A stretch of 21,814 nt of DNA from JAPLDB01 sp964356415 (lineage in GTDB: Bacteria > Bacteroidota > Bacteroidia > AKYH767-A > 2013-40CM-41-45). Location: NCBI GenBank assembly GCA_964356415.1, contig CAYHHK010000066.1:1-21814 (forward strand), read 5' to 3'. A program made the translations under genes and the position numbers. A model generated the notes under the pieces. The model did not search any database, was not told where the DNA came from, and saw nothing but the letters and a program-made list of their open reading frames with translations. Shown piece by piece: positions 5,631 through 14,500 of this stretch; the first letter of the stretch is position 1; each line of letters begins with the position of its first letter.

Positions 5631-5741
5631 GAAACGGTAATTCAAACTCCCGTTTCATCAAGTCTGGTATATATATTAGTTCATTAACAGAAGGAGGGTA
5701 AGATAACTTCAACCCCGTTAGGACTTCATAAATTTATAACA
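5631..5741 (+). promoter_or_regulatory. Structured leader between rplK and rplA; candidate L1 regulatory site
   Basis: GAAACGG at 5631-5637 pairs perfectly with CCGTTTC at 5650-5656. Further on, GGGT-AAG at about 5696-5702 can pair with CTT and ACCC at about 5707-5715, leaving a two-base bulge. An AGGAGGG block lies about 45 nt ahead of the start codon, too far to be a ribosome binding site and out of place in this phylum. L1 represses its own operon in many bacteria by binding an mRNA mimic of its 23S site. That role here is a guess from position and structure. Confidence 0.35.
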
Positions 5742-6434
5742 ATGGCAAAAGTCACCAAGAAGAGGAAACAAGCCCTCTCCAAAGTAGATCGCACCAAGCA
5801 CTACTCATTAGCAGAAGCTACCAAGCTGGTTAAGGAAATTTCCACAACAAAATTTGATTCATCGGTTGACCTGAGCATATTTCTCGGTGTTGATCCGCGC
5901 AAAGCAAACCAAATGGTTCGCGGAATTGTTACGCTTCCACATGGAACCGGCAAGACCAAAAAAGTGCTCGTGCTTTGCACACCTGATAAAGAACAGGAAG
6001 CAAAGGATGCCGGCGCTGATTATGTTGGTATGGACGAATACATTGCAAAGATTGAGCAGGGCTGGGTTGATGTGGATGTAGTAATCACCATGCCTGCTGC
6101 CATGGGAAAAGTAGGTCGCCTTGGTAAAGTTTTAGGACCTAGAAATCTCATGCCTAATCCCAAGACAGGAACCGTTACAAACGATATCGGCAAAGCTGTT
6201 AAAGAAGTGAAAGCCGGTAAAATTGATTTCAAGGTTGATAAGCAATCGCACATTCATACTTCAGTTGGTAAAGCTTCCTTCGATGCCAAGAAACTGGAGG
6301 AGAATGCACGGGAACTGATCAATAGCATCGTTAAATTAAAGCCTTCTTCAGCGAAGGGAACTTACCTGAGAAGCGTTTACATTTCAAGCACTATGAGTCC
6401 CTCAGTTCAGGTTGACACTAAGGAGCTCAGTTAA
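5742..6434 (+). CDS. rplA: 50S ribosomal protein L1
   Basis: Protein of the L1 stalk, which moves with E-site tRNA, and a known translational repressor of its own operon in other bacteria. It has 230 residues, the standard length. Conserved segments are visible in order: FDSSVDLSIFLGVDPRKANQ, VRGIVTLPHGTGK, GADYVG, the domain II region with LGPRNLMPNPKTGTVT, and the C-terminal GKASFDAKKLEENARELI. It follows rplK after 126 nt of structured spacer and precedes rplJ by 39 nt. Confidence 0.98.
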   Translation: MAKVTKKRKQALSKVDRTKHYSLAEATKLVKEISTTKFDSSVDLSIFLGVDPRKANQMVRGIVTLPHGTGKTKKVLVLCTPDKEQEAKDAGADYVGMDEYIAKIEQGWVDVDVVITMPAAMGKVGRLGKVLGPRNLMPNPKTGTVTNDIGKAVKEVKAGKIDFKVDKQSHIHTSVGKASFDAKKLEENARELINSIVKLKPSSAKGTYLRSVYISSTMSPSVQVDTKELS

Positions 6435-6473
6435 ATTTGACCTTGTTGTTTTTACTAATTAATAACTAAGACA

Positions 6474-7001
6474 ATGAAAAAAGAAGAAAAAAATATAATC
6501 ATTGATGACCTGGCCGGGATGCTTGGTAAGTACCCGACTGTTTACATCACGGACACGTCCTCACTCACAGTTGCGAAGACAAGTCAATTGAGACGCCTTT
6601 GCTTCAACAAAGGAGTAAAGATGGTGGTTGCTAAAAACAAGCTCATCCGTAAAGCGATGGAGCGCACCAATAAAGAAGCATATGAACCCATCTTTGTTTC
6701 TTTAAAAGGAACGAGTGCGATTCTGTTCAGCGAAGCTGGAAATACACCGGCAAAACTGATTAAGGAATTTCGCAAAGGCGGAAATACCAAACCACTGCTC
6801 AAAGGTGCATTTATCGACCAGTCGGTATTCATCGGAGACAATCAACTGGATACACTTGCTGCATTGAAGAGCAGAAATGAACTCATCGGTGATATTATCG
6901 GCTTGCTACAGTCACCTGCACGCAATGTTATCAGCGCACTTCAAAGCAGTGGCGGAAAACTTGCAGGAATTGTAAAAACATTATCAGAACGTCCAGAGTA
7001 A
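6474..7001 (+). CDS. rplJ: 50S ribosomal protein L10
   Basis: Base of the ribosomal stalk; anchors L12 dimers to the ribosome beside L11. It has 175 residues. The N-terminal rRNA-binding domain contains the typical YPTVYITDTSSLTVAKTSQLR and VKMVVAKNKLIRKAM segments. The C-terminal helix that recruits L12 is LLQSPARNVISALQSSGGKLAGIVKTLSE. It starts 39 nt after rplA. The usual L10 leader seems absent, since this gap is too short to hold it. Confidence 0.97.
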   Translation: MKKEEKNIIIDDLAGMLGKYPTVYITDTSSLTVAKTSQLRRLCFNKGVKMVVAKNKLIRKAMERTNKEAYEPIFVSLKGTSAILFSEAGNTPAKLIKEFRKGGNTKPLLKGAFIDQSVFIGDNQLDTLAALKSRNELIGDIIGLLQSPARNVISALQSSGGKLAGIVKTLSERPE

Positions 7002-7003
7002 TA

Positions 7004-7110
7004 ATTTGAAAATTTGAAGATGTGCATCCCGATAGCTATCGGGATTGAAAAAGAAAGACTTCAAACCACAAACTTCAATCCAACTACGGCTTCCTTTCCA
7101 AAAATAAATA
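7004..7110. repeat. TTTGAA spacer repeat with palindrome copy 4, between rplJ and rplL
   Basis: AATTTGAAAATTTGAAG at 7003-7019 is mirrored by CTTCAAACC and CTTCAATCC further on, giving a loose hairpin. The exact 18-mer TCCCGATAGCTATCGGGA lies at 7027-7044 inside the loop. The left arm repeats the unit of the nusG-rplK spacer. This separates two genes that are often only a few bases apart in other bacteria. Confidence 0.65.
7027..7044. repeat. 18-nt palindrome, copy 4
   Basis: Identical to copy 1 at 3859-3876. In both places CA precedes the palindrome (GCA-TCCCG). Confidence 0.9.
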
Positions 7111-7145
7111 AAAATTAAATTCTTAATCCTTAAACAACAAATATC

Positions 7146-7523
7146 ATGGCAGATTTAAAAGCATTCGCTGATCAGTTAGTAAACCTGACAGTGAAAGAAG
7201 TAAACGAACTCGCAAAAATTTTAAAAGATGAATACGGCATTGAGCCGGCTGCTGCTGCAGTTGCTGTAGCTGTAGGTGGCGGAGACGGCGGAGGCGCTGC
7301 TGCTGCTGAGAAAACATCTTTTGATGTAATTCTGAAAGCTCCGGGCGGTGCGAAACTTGCGATCGTAAAACTTGTGAAAGAACTTACGGGTCTCGGTTTG
7401 AAAGAAGCAAAAGACCTGGTTGACGGTGCACCAAAGGCTGTTAAAGAAGGTGTTACTAAAGAAGAAGCAAATTCTATTAAGCAACAATTAGAAGAAGCAG
7501 GCGCTGAAGTTGAAGTTAAGTAA
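7146..7523 (+). CDS. rplL: 50S ribosomal protein L7/L12
   Basis: Mobile stalk protein, present as dimers on L10, that recruits translation GTPases including EF-Tu. It has 125 residues. The N-terminal dimerisation domain (about residues 1-32) leads into an Ala/Gly hinge (PAAAAVAVAVGGGDGGGAAAA, about 34-54). The C-terminal factor-binding domain runs from TSFDVILK to the end, with KLAIVKLVKELTGLGLKEAK and LVDGAPKAVKEGV. The hinge is rich in GCT and GGC codons. A 153-nt spacer with its own inverted repeat separates it from rpoB. Confidence 0.98.
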   Translation: MADLKAFADQLVNLTVKEVNELAKILKDEYGIEPAAAAVAVAVGGGDGGGAAAAEKTSFDVILKAPGGAKLAIVKLVKELTGLGLKEAKDLVDGAPKAVKEGVTKEEANSIKQQLEEAGAEVEVK

Positions 7524-7589
7524 GTTGTTTCTTCTGTTGAAGAGTTCATCAGTTTCTCTTTAGAGAATTCTGGTGTAGCGTTTAGGTTT

Positions 7590-7626
7590 AAAGTTTAAGG
7601 TGCAGGATACTGTAGCCTTAAACTTT
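7590..7626. repeat. Hairpin between rplL and rpoB
   Basis: AAAGTTTAAGG at 7590-7600 and CCTTAAACTTT at 7616-7626 form a perfect 11-bp stem around a 15-nt loop. GTTTAGGTTTAAAG on the left and GAACGTTAAACTTT on the right extend the repeat. In other bacteria the rplL-rpoB gap holds an attenuator and RNase site that lower RNA polymerase output relative to ribosomal protein. This hairpin is a candidate for that role, though it has no T-tail. Confidence 0.6.
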
Positions 7627-7676
7627 GAACGTTAAACTTTATACAGTTTTAGTCAATTACTTAAATTCCGATCAAC

Positions 7677-10600
7677 GTGTCAGCAACTCTCAGCCAAAAA
7701 AGAATTAACTTCTCAACCAGCAAACACGGAATTGAATATCCGGACTTCCTCGACATTCAGTTGAAGTCGTTCCAGGATTTCTTCCAGTTGGAAACCACGT
7801 CTGACAATCGCCAGAACGAAGGTTTGTACAAAGTATTCAGCGAGAATTTCCCGATTACGGATTCGCGCAACAACTTCGTACTTGAATTCCTCGATTATTT
7901 CATAGATCCGCCACGATATTCGATCGATGAATGTATCGAGCGCGGACTAACGCACAGCGTTCCGCTCAAGGCGAAATTGAAATTGTATTGTACCGATCCC
8001 GAGCACGAGGATTTCGAAACCATTGTGCAGGACGTTTACCTGGGTACAATTCCGTACATGACTCCTAAGGGAACCTTCGTGATTAATGGGGCTGAACGCG
8101 TAGTCGTTTCGCAGCTCCATCGTTCACCCGGCGTTTTCTTTGGCCAAAGTCGTCATGCCAACGGAACAAAATTGTATTCAGCCCGTGTGATTCCATTTAA
8201 GGGATCATGGATTGAATTTGCTACTGACATCAACAGTGTCATGTACGCTTATATCGATCGTAAGAAAAAGTTCCCGGTAACCACTTTGCTTCGTGCAATC
8301 GGTTACCAGTTCGACAAGGACATTCTTGAAATTTTCGGTTTGGCTGATGAAATTAAAGTCAGCAAGGCCTCACTGAAAACCAGCATTGGCAGAAAACTTG
8401 CAGCGCGTGTTTTGAAAACATGGGTGGAGGATTTCGTTGATGAAGACACAGGTGAAGTTGTTTCTATCGAACGGAATGAAGTTATCATCGAACGTGAAAC
8501 GATCTTAGAAGATCATCACATCGATCTTATTCTTGATGCCGGAACAAAGGCAATCATTCTTCATAAAGCGGAAATAAATGCCGGTGATTATGCGATTATC
8601 TATAACACCATGCAGAAAGACACTTCCAATTCAGAAAAGGAAGCTGTTGAATATATCTACCGCCAGTTGCGTAATGCGGAACCACCCGATTATGAAACAG
8701 CCCGCGGTATTATTGACAAATTGTTTTTCTCCGATAAGAGATATGACCTTGGTGATGTAGGACGCTACCGTATCAATAAGAAGCTGGGATTGCAGATCCC
8801 TTCAGATACACGCGTTCTCACCAAGGAAGATATCATTATGATCATTAAGAACCTTATTCAGTTGGTGAATTCCAAAGCTGAAGTGGATGATATTGATCAC
8901 TTGTCTAACAGACGTGTGCGTACCGTTGGCGAGCAATTGTATACACAATTCGGAGTGGGTCTTGCCCGCATGGCGCGAACCATCCGTGAGCGTATGAATG
9001 TGCGTGACAACGAAGTTTTCACACCTGCTGATCTGATTAATGCGAAGACACTTTCTTCGGTAATCAACTCTTTCTTCGGTACTAATCAGCTTTCTCAGTT
9101 CATGGATCAAACCAATCCTCTGGCTGAGATAACGCATAAAAGAAGGTTGTCTGCCCTCGGGCCAGGTGGTCTCTCCAGAGAGCGTGCCGGGTTCGAAGTT
9201 CGTGACGTTCACTATACACACTATGGTCGCCTTTGCACCATTGAAACTCCGGAAGGTCCGAATATCGGATTGATTTCTTCCCTGTGCGTATATGCCAAGA
9301 TCAATAACCTTGGCTTTATCGAGACTCCTTATCGTTCGCTTACCAATGGTAAGGTAGATGTGGACAAACCGGTAATTTATCTCACTGCTGAAGAAGAAGA
9401 CAACAAGGTAATTGCACAGGCGAATGCCAATATTGATGAGCATGGAAAGTTCAAGGATGCGAAAGTAAAAGCTCGTTACCTTGGTGATTTCCCTTTGCTC
9501 GAGCCTGAAAAGATCAATCTAATGGACGTTGCTCCTAACCAGATTGCCTCGATTGCCGCTTCTATGATTCCTTTCCTTGAGCATGATGACGCCAATCGCG
9601 CACTCATGGGATCAAACATGCAACGCCAGGCTGTTCCATTGCTTCGCGCAGAAGCACCTATTGTAGGAACCGGTCTTGAAGGACGGATTGCTCAGGACTC
9701 ACGGGTGTTAATCAATGCCGAGGGTGAGGGCGTAGTTGAATATGTTGATTCAAATGAAATCACTATCCGTTATTCCCGTAAGGAAAATGAGAAACTGGTG
9801 AGCTTTGAAGATGATGTAAAAACCTACAAGCTTACAAAGTTTCATAAAACAAACCAGAGTACCTGTATCAACCTGAAGCCAATTGTCCGCAAAGGACAAA
9901 AGGTGAAGAAAGGTCAGGTGCTTTCTGAAGGATACGCAACACAGGACGGAGAATTGGCACTTGGTCGCAACCTTAAAGTGGCATTCATGCCATGGAAGGG
10001 TTACAACTTTGAAGATGCCATCGTAATCTCTGAGCGTGTATTGCGTGAAGACATTTTTACCTCTATTCACATTGATGAATACTCTCTGGAAGTTCGTGAT
10101 ACCAAACGTGGTATGGAAGAACTTACAGCAGACATTCCGAATGTGAGTGAAGATGCAACAAAGGACCTTGATGCAAATGGGATTATCCGTATTGGTGCAG
10201 AAGTTTCTGAAGGAGATATCCTCATCGGAAAGATCACGCCAAAGGGAGAAACAGATCCTTCTCCGGAAGAAAAACTCCTTCGTGCAATCTTCGGTGACAA
10301 AGCCGGTGATGTGAAGGATGCATCGCTTAAGGTTCCGCCATCTGTAAGAGGAGTGGTTATTGAAAAGCGTTTGTTCTCCCGTATCCTGATGAAGGATAAA
10401 TCAGCAAAGAGCGATGAGAAAGTCCTCGTTGAAAAACTTGACAAGGAATACAATGCAGTTGTCAATGACCTCAAGGAAAAACTGATTGATAAGTTGTTCG
10501 TGCTTGTAAGTGGCAAAACTTCACAGGGAGTAGTAGACATTTTCAAAGAAGTGGTCGTTCCGAAAGGCGCGAAGTTCACGCAGAAGATGCTTGCTGATAT

Positions 10601-11489
10601 GAATTATGAAACTGTGAATCCTAACAAGTGGACCACAGATAAAGAGAAGAATGATCAGATCAAGCAATTGCTTCACAACTATACGATCAAGTTTAATGAC
10701 GTAACAGGTATCTATAAACGCAGGAAGTTTTCACTTACTGTCGGAGATGAATTGCCTGCAGGAATTATGCAGCTTGCGAAGGTTTACATCGCGAAGAAGC
10801 GTAAGCTGAAGGTGGGAGACAAGATGGCAGGACGTCACGGTAATAAAGGTATCGTTGCGAAAATTGTTCGCGATGAAGACATGCCTTACCTTGAAGATGG
10901 AACGCCGGTTGACATCGTTCTCAATCCGCTGGGTGTACCTTCCCGTATGAACCTTGGTCAGATCTATGAGACCATTCTTGGATGGGCAGGATTAAAACTT
11001 GGAGTAAAATTCGCTACGCCGATTTTTGACGGAGCAACTTATGAGCAGATTGACGAGTGGGTGACCAAAGCAAGCCTTCCAAAATTCGGAAGTACCTATC
11101 TCCGCGATGGCGGAACGGGTGATCAGTTTGATCAGCCAGCAACAGTAGGAGTTATCTATATGCTGAAACTAGGTCACATGGTTGATGACAAGATGCATGC
11201 ACGTTCTATCGGACCGTACTCGCTCATTACGCAACAGCCACTTGGCGGTAAAGCACAATTCGGAGGTCAGCGTTTCGGAGAAATGGAAGTATGGGCACTC
11301 GAAGCATTCGGTGCAGCAAACATCCTCCAGGAAATCCTTACTGTTAAATCCGATGACGTAATCGGAAGAGCGAAAGCTTATGAGACGATGGTTAAAGGTG
11401 ATGTGATGCCGACACCGGGTATTCCGGAATCATTCAACGTATTGTTGCATGAATTGCGTGGACTCGGATTGAAGATCACACTTGATTAA
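7677..11489 (+). CDS. rpoB: DNA-directed RNA polymerase subunit beta
   Basis: Catalytic beta subunit, 1270 residues, usual for Bacteroidota. It begins EYPDFLDIQLKSFQDFFQ shortly after the start. The rifampicin-binding region (about residues 466-505) reads NQLSQFMDQTNPLAEITHKR and LSALGPGGLSRERAG, so the main resistance positions carry the sensitive-type residues. ETPEGPNIGLI, the conserved basic segments KVGDKMAGRHGNKGIV and the C-terminal GGQRFGEMEVWALEAFGAA are intact. The start is GTG at 7677: an in-frame TAA lies at 7662-7664 and no ATG comes before the conserved N-terminus. The non-ATG start in such a highly expressed gene is mildly unusual. Confidence 0.98.
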   Translation: MSATLSQKRINFSTSKHGIEYPDFLDIQLKSFQDFFQLETTSDNRQNEGLYKVFSENFPITDSRNNFVLEFLDYFIDPPRYSIDECIERGLTHSVPLKAKLKLYCTDPEHEDFETIVQDVYLGTIPYMTPKGTFVINGAERVVVSQLHRSPGVFFGQSRHANGTKLYSARVIPFKGSWIEFATDINSVMYAYIDRKKKFPVTTLLRAIGYQFDKDILEIFGLADEIKVSKASLKTSIGRKLAARVLKTWVEDFVDEDTGEVVSIERNEVIIERETILEDHHIDLILDAGTKAIILHKAEINAGDYAIIYNTMQKDTSNSEKEAVEYIYRQLRNAEPPDYETARGIIDKLFFSDKRYDLGDVGRYRINKKLGLQIPSDTRVLTKEDIIMIIKNLIQLVNSKAEVDDIDHLSNRRVRTVGEQLYTQFGVGLARMARTIRERMNVRDNEVFTPADLINAKTLSSVINSFFGTNQLSQFMDQTNPLAEITHKRRLSALGPGGLSRERAGFEVRDVHYTHYGRLCTIETPEGPNIGLISSLCVYAKINNLGFIETPYRSLTNGKVDVDKPVIYLTAEEEDNKVIAQANANIDEHGKFKDAKVKARYLGDFPLLEPEKINLMDVAPNQIASIAASMIPFLEHDDANRALMGSNMQRQAVPLLRAEAPIVGTGLEGRIAQDSRVLINAEGEGVVEYVDSNEITIRYSRKENEKLVSFEDDVKTYKLTKFHKTNQSTCINLKPIVRKGQKVKKGQVLSEGYATQDGELALGRNLKVAFMPWKGYNFEDAIVISERVLREDIFTSIHIDEYSLEVRDTKRGMEELTADIPNVSEDATKDLDANGIIRIGAEVSEGDILIGKITPKGETDPSPEEKLLRAIFGDKAGDVKDASLKVPPSVRGVVIEKRLFSRILMKDKSAKSDEKVLVEKLDKEYNAVVNDLKEKLIDKLFVLVSGKTSQGVVDIFKEVVVPKGAKFTQKMLADMNYETVNPNKWTTDKEKNDQIKQLLHNYTIKFNDVTGIYKRRKFSLTVGDELPAGIMQLAKVYIAKKRKLKVGDKMAGRHGNKGIVAKIVRDEDMPYLEDGTPVDIVLNPLGVPSRMNLGQIYETILGWAGLKLGVKFATPIFDGATYEQIDEWVTKASLPKFGSTYLRDGGTGDQFDQPATVGVIYMLKLGHMVDDKMHARSIGPYSLITQQPLGGKAQFGGQRFGEMEVWALEAFGAANILQEILTVKSDDVIGRAKAYETMVKGDVMPTPGIPESFNVLLHELRGLGLKITLD

Positions 11490-11490
11490 G

Positions 11491-11593
11491 AATAGTTAAT
11501 TGGTTGATTAAGTTAATTAGTAAATACAATCAACCAATTTAAGTCGAATCATAATTAACTCAATTGACTTAATTAACTTAGTTAACTAAAGAA
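11491..11593. repeat. TTAATT/CAACC spacer repeat between rpoB and rpoC
   Basis: ATTGGTTGATT at 11499-11509 is perfectly complementary to 11528-11538. The rest of the spacer repeats units such as TTAATTAACT, CAATTGACTTAATTAA and TTAGTTAACT. The whole 106-nt gap is thus a low-complexity folded repeat with no promoter consensus. Confidence 0.65.
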
Positions 11594-11595
11594 GA

Positions 11596-14500
11596 ATGGC
11601 AACCAGAAAAGAAATAAAAATCAAATCCAACTTCACGAAGATCATCATCTCGCTTGCTTCTCCGGAGCATATCCTGGAACAAAGCAGCGGTGAAGTATTG
11701 AAACCTGAAACCATTAATTACCGGACCTATAAACCGGAACGCGACGGATTATTCTGCGAGCGCATTTTCGGACCGGTGAAAGATTGGGAATGTCATTGCG
11801 GAAAATACAAACGCATACGATACAAAGGAATTGTGTGCGATCGTTGCGGTGTGGAAGTAACAGAAAAGAAAGTGCGCAGAGAGCGTATGGGCCATATCCA
11901 GCTCACCGTACCTGTTGCTCATATCTGGTATTTCCGTTCACTGCCTAATAAGATCGGATACCTGTTAGGCCTTCCTACCAAGAAGCTCGACATGATTATT
12001 TATTATGAGCGTTATGTTGTAATCAATGCAGGTATTAAAGTAGCAGATGGCGTAAACTACCTCGACTTCTTAACTGAAGATGAGTACTTACAAATCCTTG
12101 ATACACTTCCGAAAGACAATCAACACTTGGATGACAGTGATCCGAATAAGTTCATTGCACAAATGGGTGCAGAAGCGCTTTATAATTTACTAGCACGGTT
12201 AAAACTGGATGAACTTTCATTCTCTCTGCGTCATCAGGCAAATAATGAGACATCACAGCAGCGGAAGAATGAGGCTTTGAAACGCCTCAGTGTTGTTGAA
12301 GCATTCCGTTCTGCAAATCTCAATATTGAGAATCGTCCTGAGTGGATGATCGTGAAAGTAGTTCCAGTAATTCCACCTGAACTACGCCCGCTTGTGCCTC
12401 TGGATGGCGGTCGTTTCGCAACTTCCGATCTCAATGACCTTTACAGACGCGTGATCATCCGTAACAATCGTTTGAAGCGCCTTTTGGAAATCAAAGCTCC
12501 TGATGTAATTCTCCGTAACGAGAAGCGTATGTTGCAGGAAGCAGTTGATTCACTTTTTGATAATTCAAGAAAAGTAAATGCAGTGAAGACAGAAAGCAAC
12601 CGTGCGTTGAAATCTCTTTCTGATTCATTGAAAGGAAAACAAGGCCGCTTCCGTCAGAATTTGCTCGGTAAGCGGGTGGACTATTCTGCACGTTCCGTCA
12701 TTGTCGTTGGACCTGATCTGAAATTGCATGAGTGCGGACTTCCGAAAGATATGGCTGCCGAACTCTTCAAACCGTTTATCATCCGCAAGATGATTGAGCG
12801 CGGCGTAGTGAAGACTGTGAAGAGCGCAAAGAAAATTGTTGACCGTAAGGATCCAATCGTATGGGATATTTTGGAAAATGTATTGAAAGGACATCCTGTT
12901 CTTCTCAATCGTGCTCCGACCCTCCACAGATTAGGTATTCAGGCATTCCAGCCAAAGTTGGTGGAAGGAAAAGCGATTCAGTTGCATCCGTTGGTTTGTA
13001 CAGCCTTCAACGCTGACTTTGACGGTGACCAGATGGCAGTACACGTTCCGCTGGGACATGCTGCAGTGCTGGAAGCGCAAACACTGATGCTTGCATCACA
13101 CAACATTCTGAATCCTGCCAATGGCGCACCTATTACCGTTCCTTCACAGGACATGGTACTTGGTCTTTACTATACAACCAAAGGAAGAAAGACAGAAGGT
13201 AAAGTGAAGGTGAAGGGACAGGGTTATACATTCTATTCACCTGAAGAAGTGTTGATCGCATTTAACGAAGGCCGTGTTGATCTTCATGCATGGATAAAGG
13301 TTAAGATCGATAATGCGGTAGAAGAAGATAAGCTCGTTAACAAGATTATTGAGACAACTGTTGGACGCGTACTCTTTAACCAGGTAGTACCTAAAGAAAA
13401 TGGATACATCAATGAGTTGCTGACAAAGAAATCTCTCCGAGACATCATTGGAGAGGTGCTTAAAAAGTGCGGCACATCCAAGACAGCAAAATTCCTTGAT
13501 GATATTAAGGATCTTGGATTCAGCATGGCTTTCAAAGGCGGACTGTCATTCAACCTTGAAGACGTTCAGGTACCTCCTGCTAAAGCAGAACTTGTTGAAA
13601 AAGCAAATAAGGAAGTTGAGGAAGTGCTGGGTAACTACAATATGGGTTTCATCACCTATAATGAGCGTTACAATCAGATCATTGATATCTGGACACGCAC
13701 GAACTCACGTATTACAGACACGCTGATGAAGCAGATCAGTACTGACAAGCAGGGATTCAATTCCATTTATATGATGCTTGACAGCGGTGCGCGTGGATCT
13801 AAAGAGCAGATTCGTCAGCTTGGAGGAATGCGCGGACTGATGGCGAAACCGCAAAAGAGCGGAAGCAGCGGAGGAGAAATTATCGAGAACCCAATCTTGT
13901 CTAATTTCAAGGAAGGTCTTTCGATCCTCGAGTACTTCATTTCTACACACGGTGCACGTAAAGGTCTTGCTGATACTGCATTGAAAACAGCTGATGCCGG
14001 ATACCTCACAAGACGTTTGGTTGACGTTTCTCAGGACGTGATCATTACAGATGAAGATTGTGGAACTTTGCGGGGTCTGGCTGAAACAGCACTAAAGAAT
14101 AACGAAGACGTAGTTGAATCATTATACGATCGTATCCTGGGCCGGGTAGCTGTTCATGATATTTACCATCCGCAAACCAATAAGCTCATTATCGGAGCAG
14201 GAAAAGAGATCAAGGAAGAAGTTGCTGACCTGATAGAAAATTCTCCGATTGAAACTGTAGAGATACGTTCCGTACTTACCTGTGAATCATTGAAAGGTGT
14301 TTGCGCAAAATGCTATGGAAGAAATCTTGCTACAGGACGATTTGTTGAGAGAGGTGAAGCAGTTGGTGTAATTGCTGCACAGAGTATCGGTGAGCCTGGT
14401 ACACAGCTTACACTCCGTACTTTCCACGTGGGTGGTACAGCGAGTAAGTCTGTTACTGAAAGTGGCCTGAAGGCGAAGTTTGCCGGCAAGGTTGAATATG

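Noticed and set aside
5691..5697. Shine-Dalgarno sequence for rplA
   Set aside because: AGGAGGG is about 45 nt from the start codon, far outside functional spacing, and this phylum rarely uses such sites.
9073..9200. Rifampicin-resistance mutations in rpoB
   Set aside because: The region reads as the sensitive type at the well-known positions (Asp, His and Ser residues conserved).
8802..9443. 213-codon open frame antisense to rpoB
   Set aside because: It lies wholly inside the conserved rpoB coding region, its composition is that of a shadow frame, and no family features are visible.
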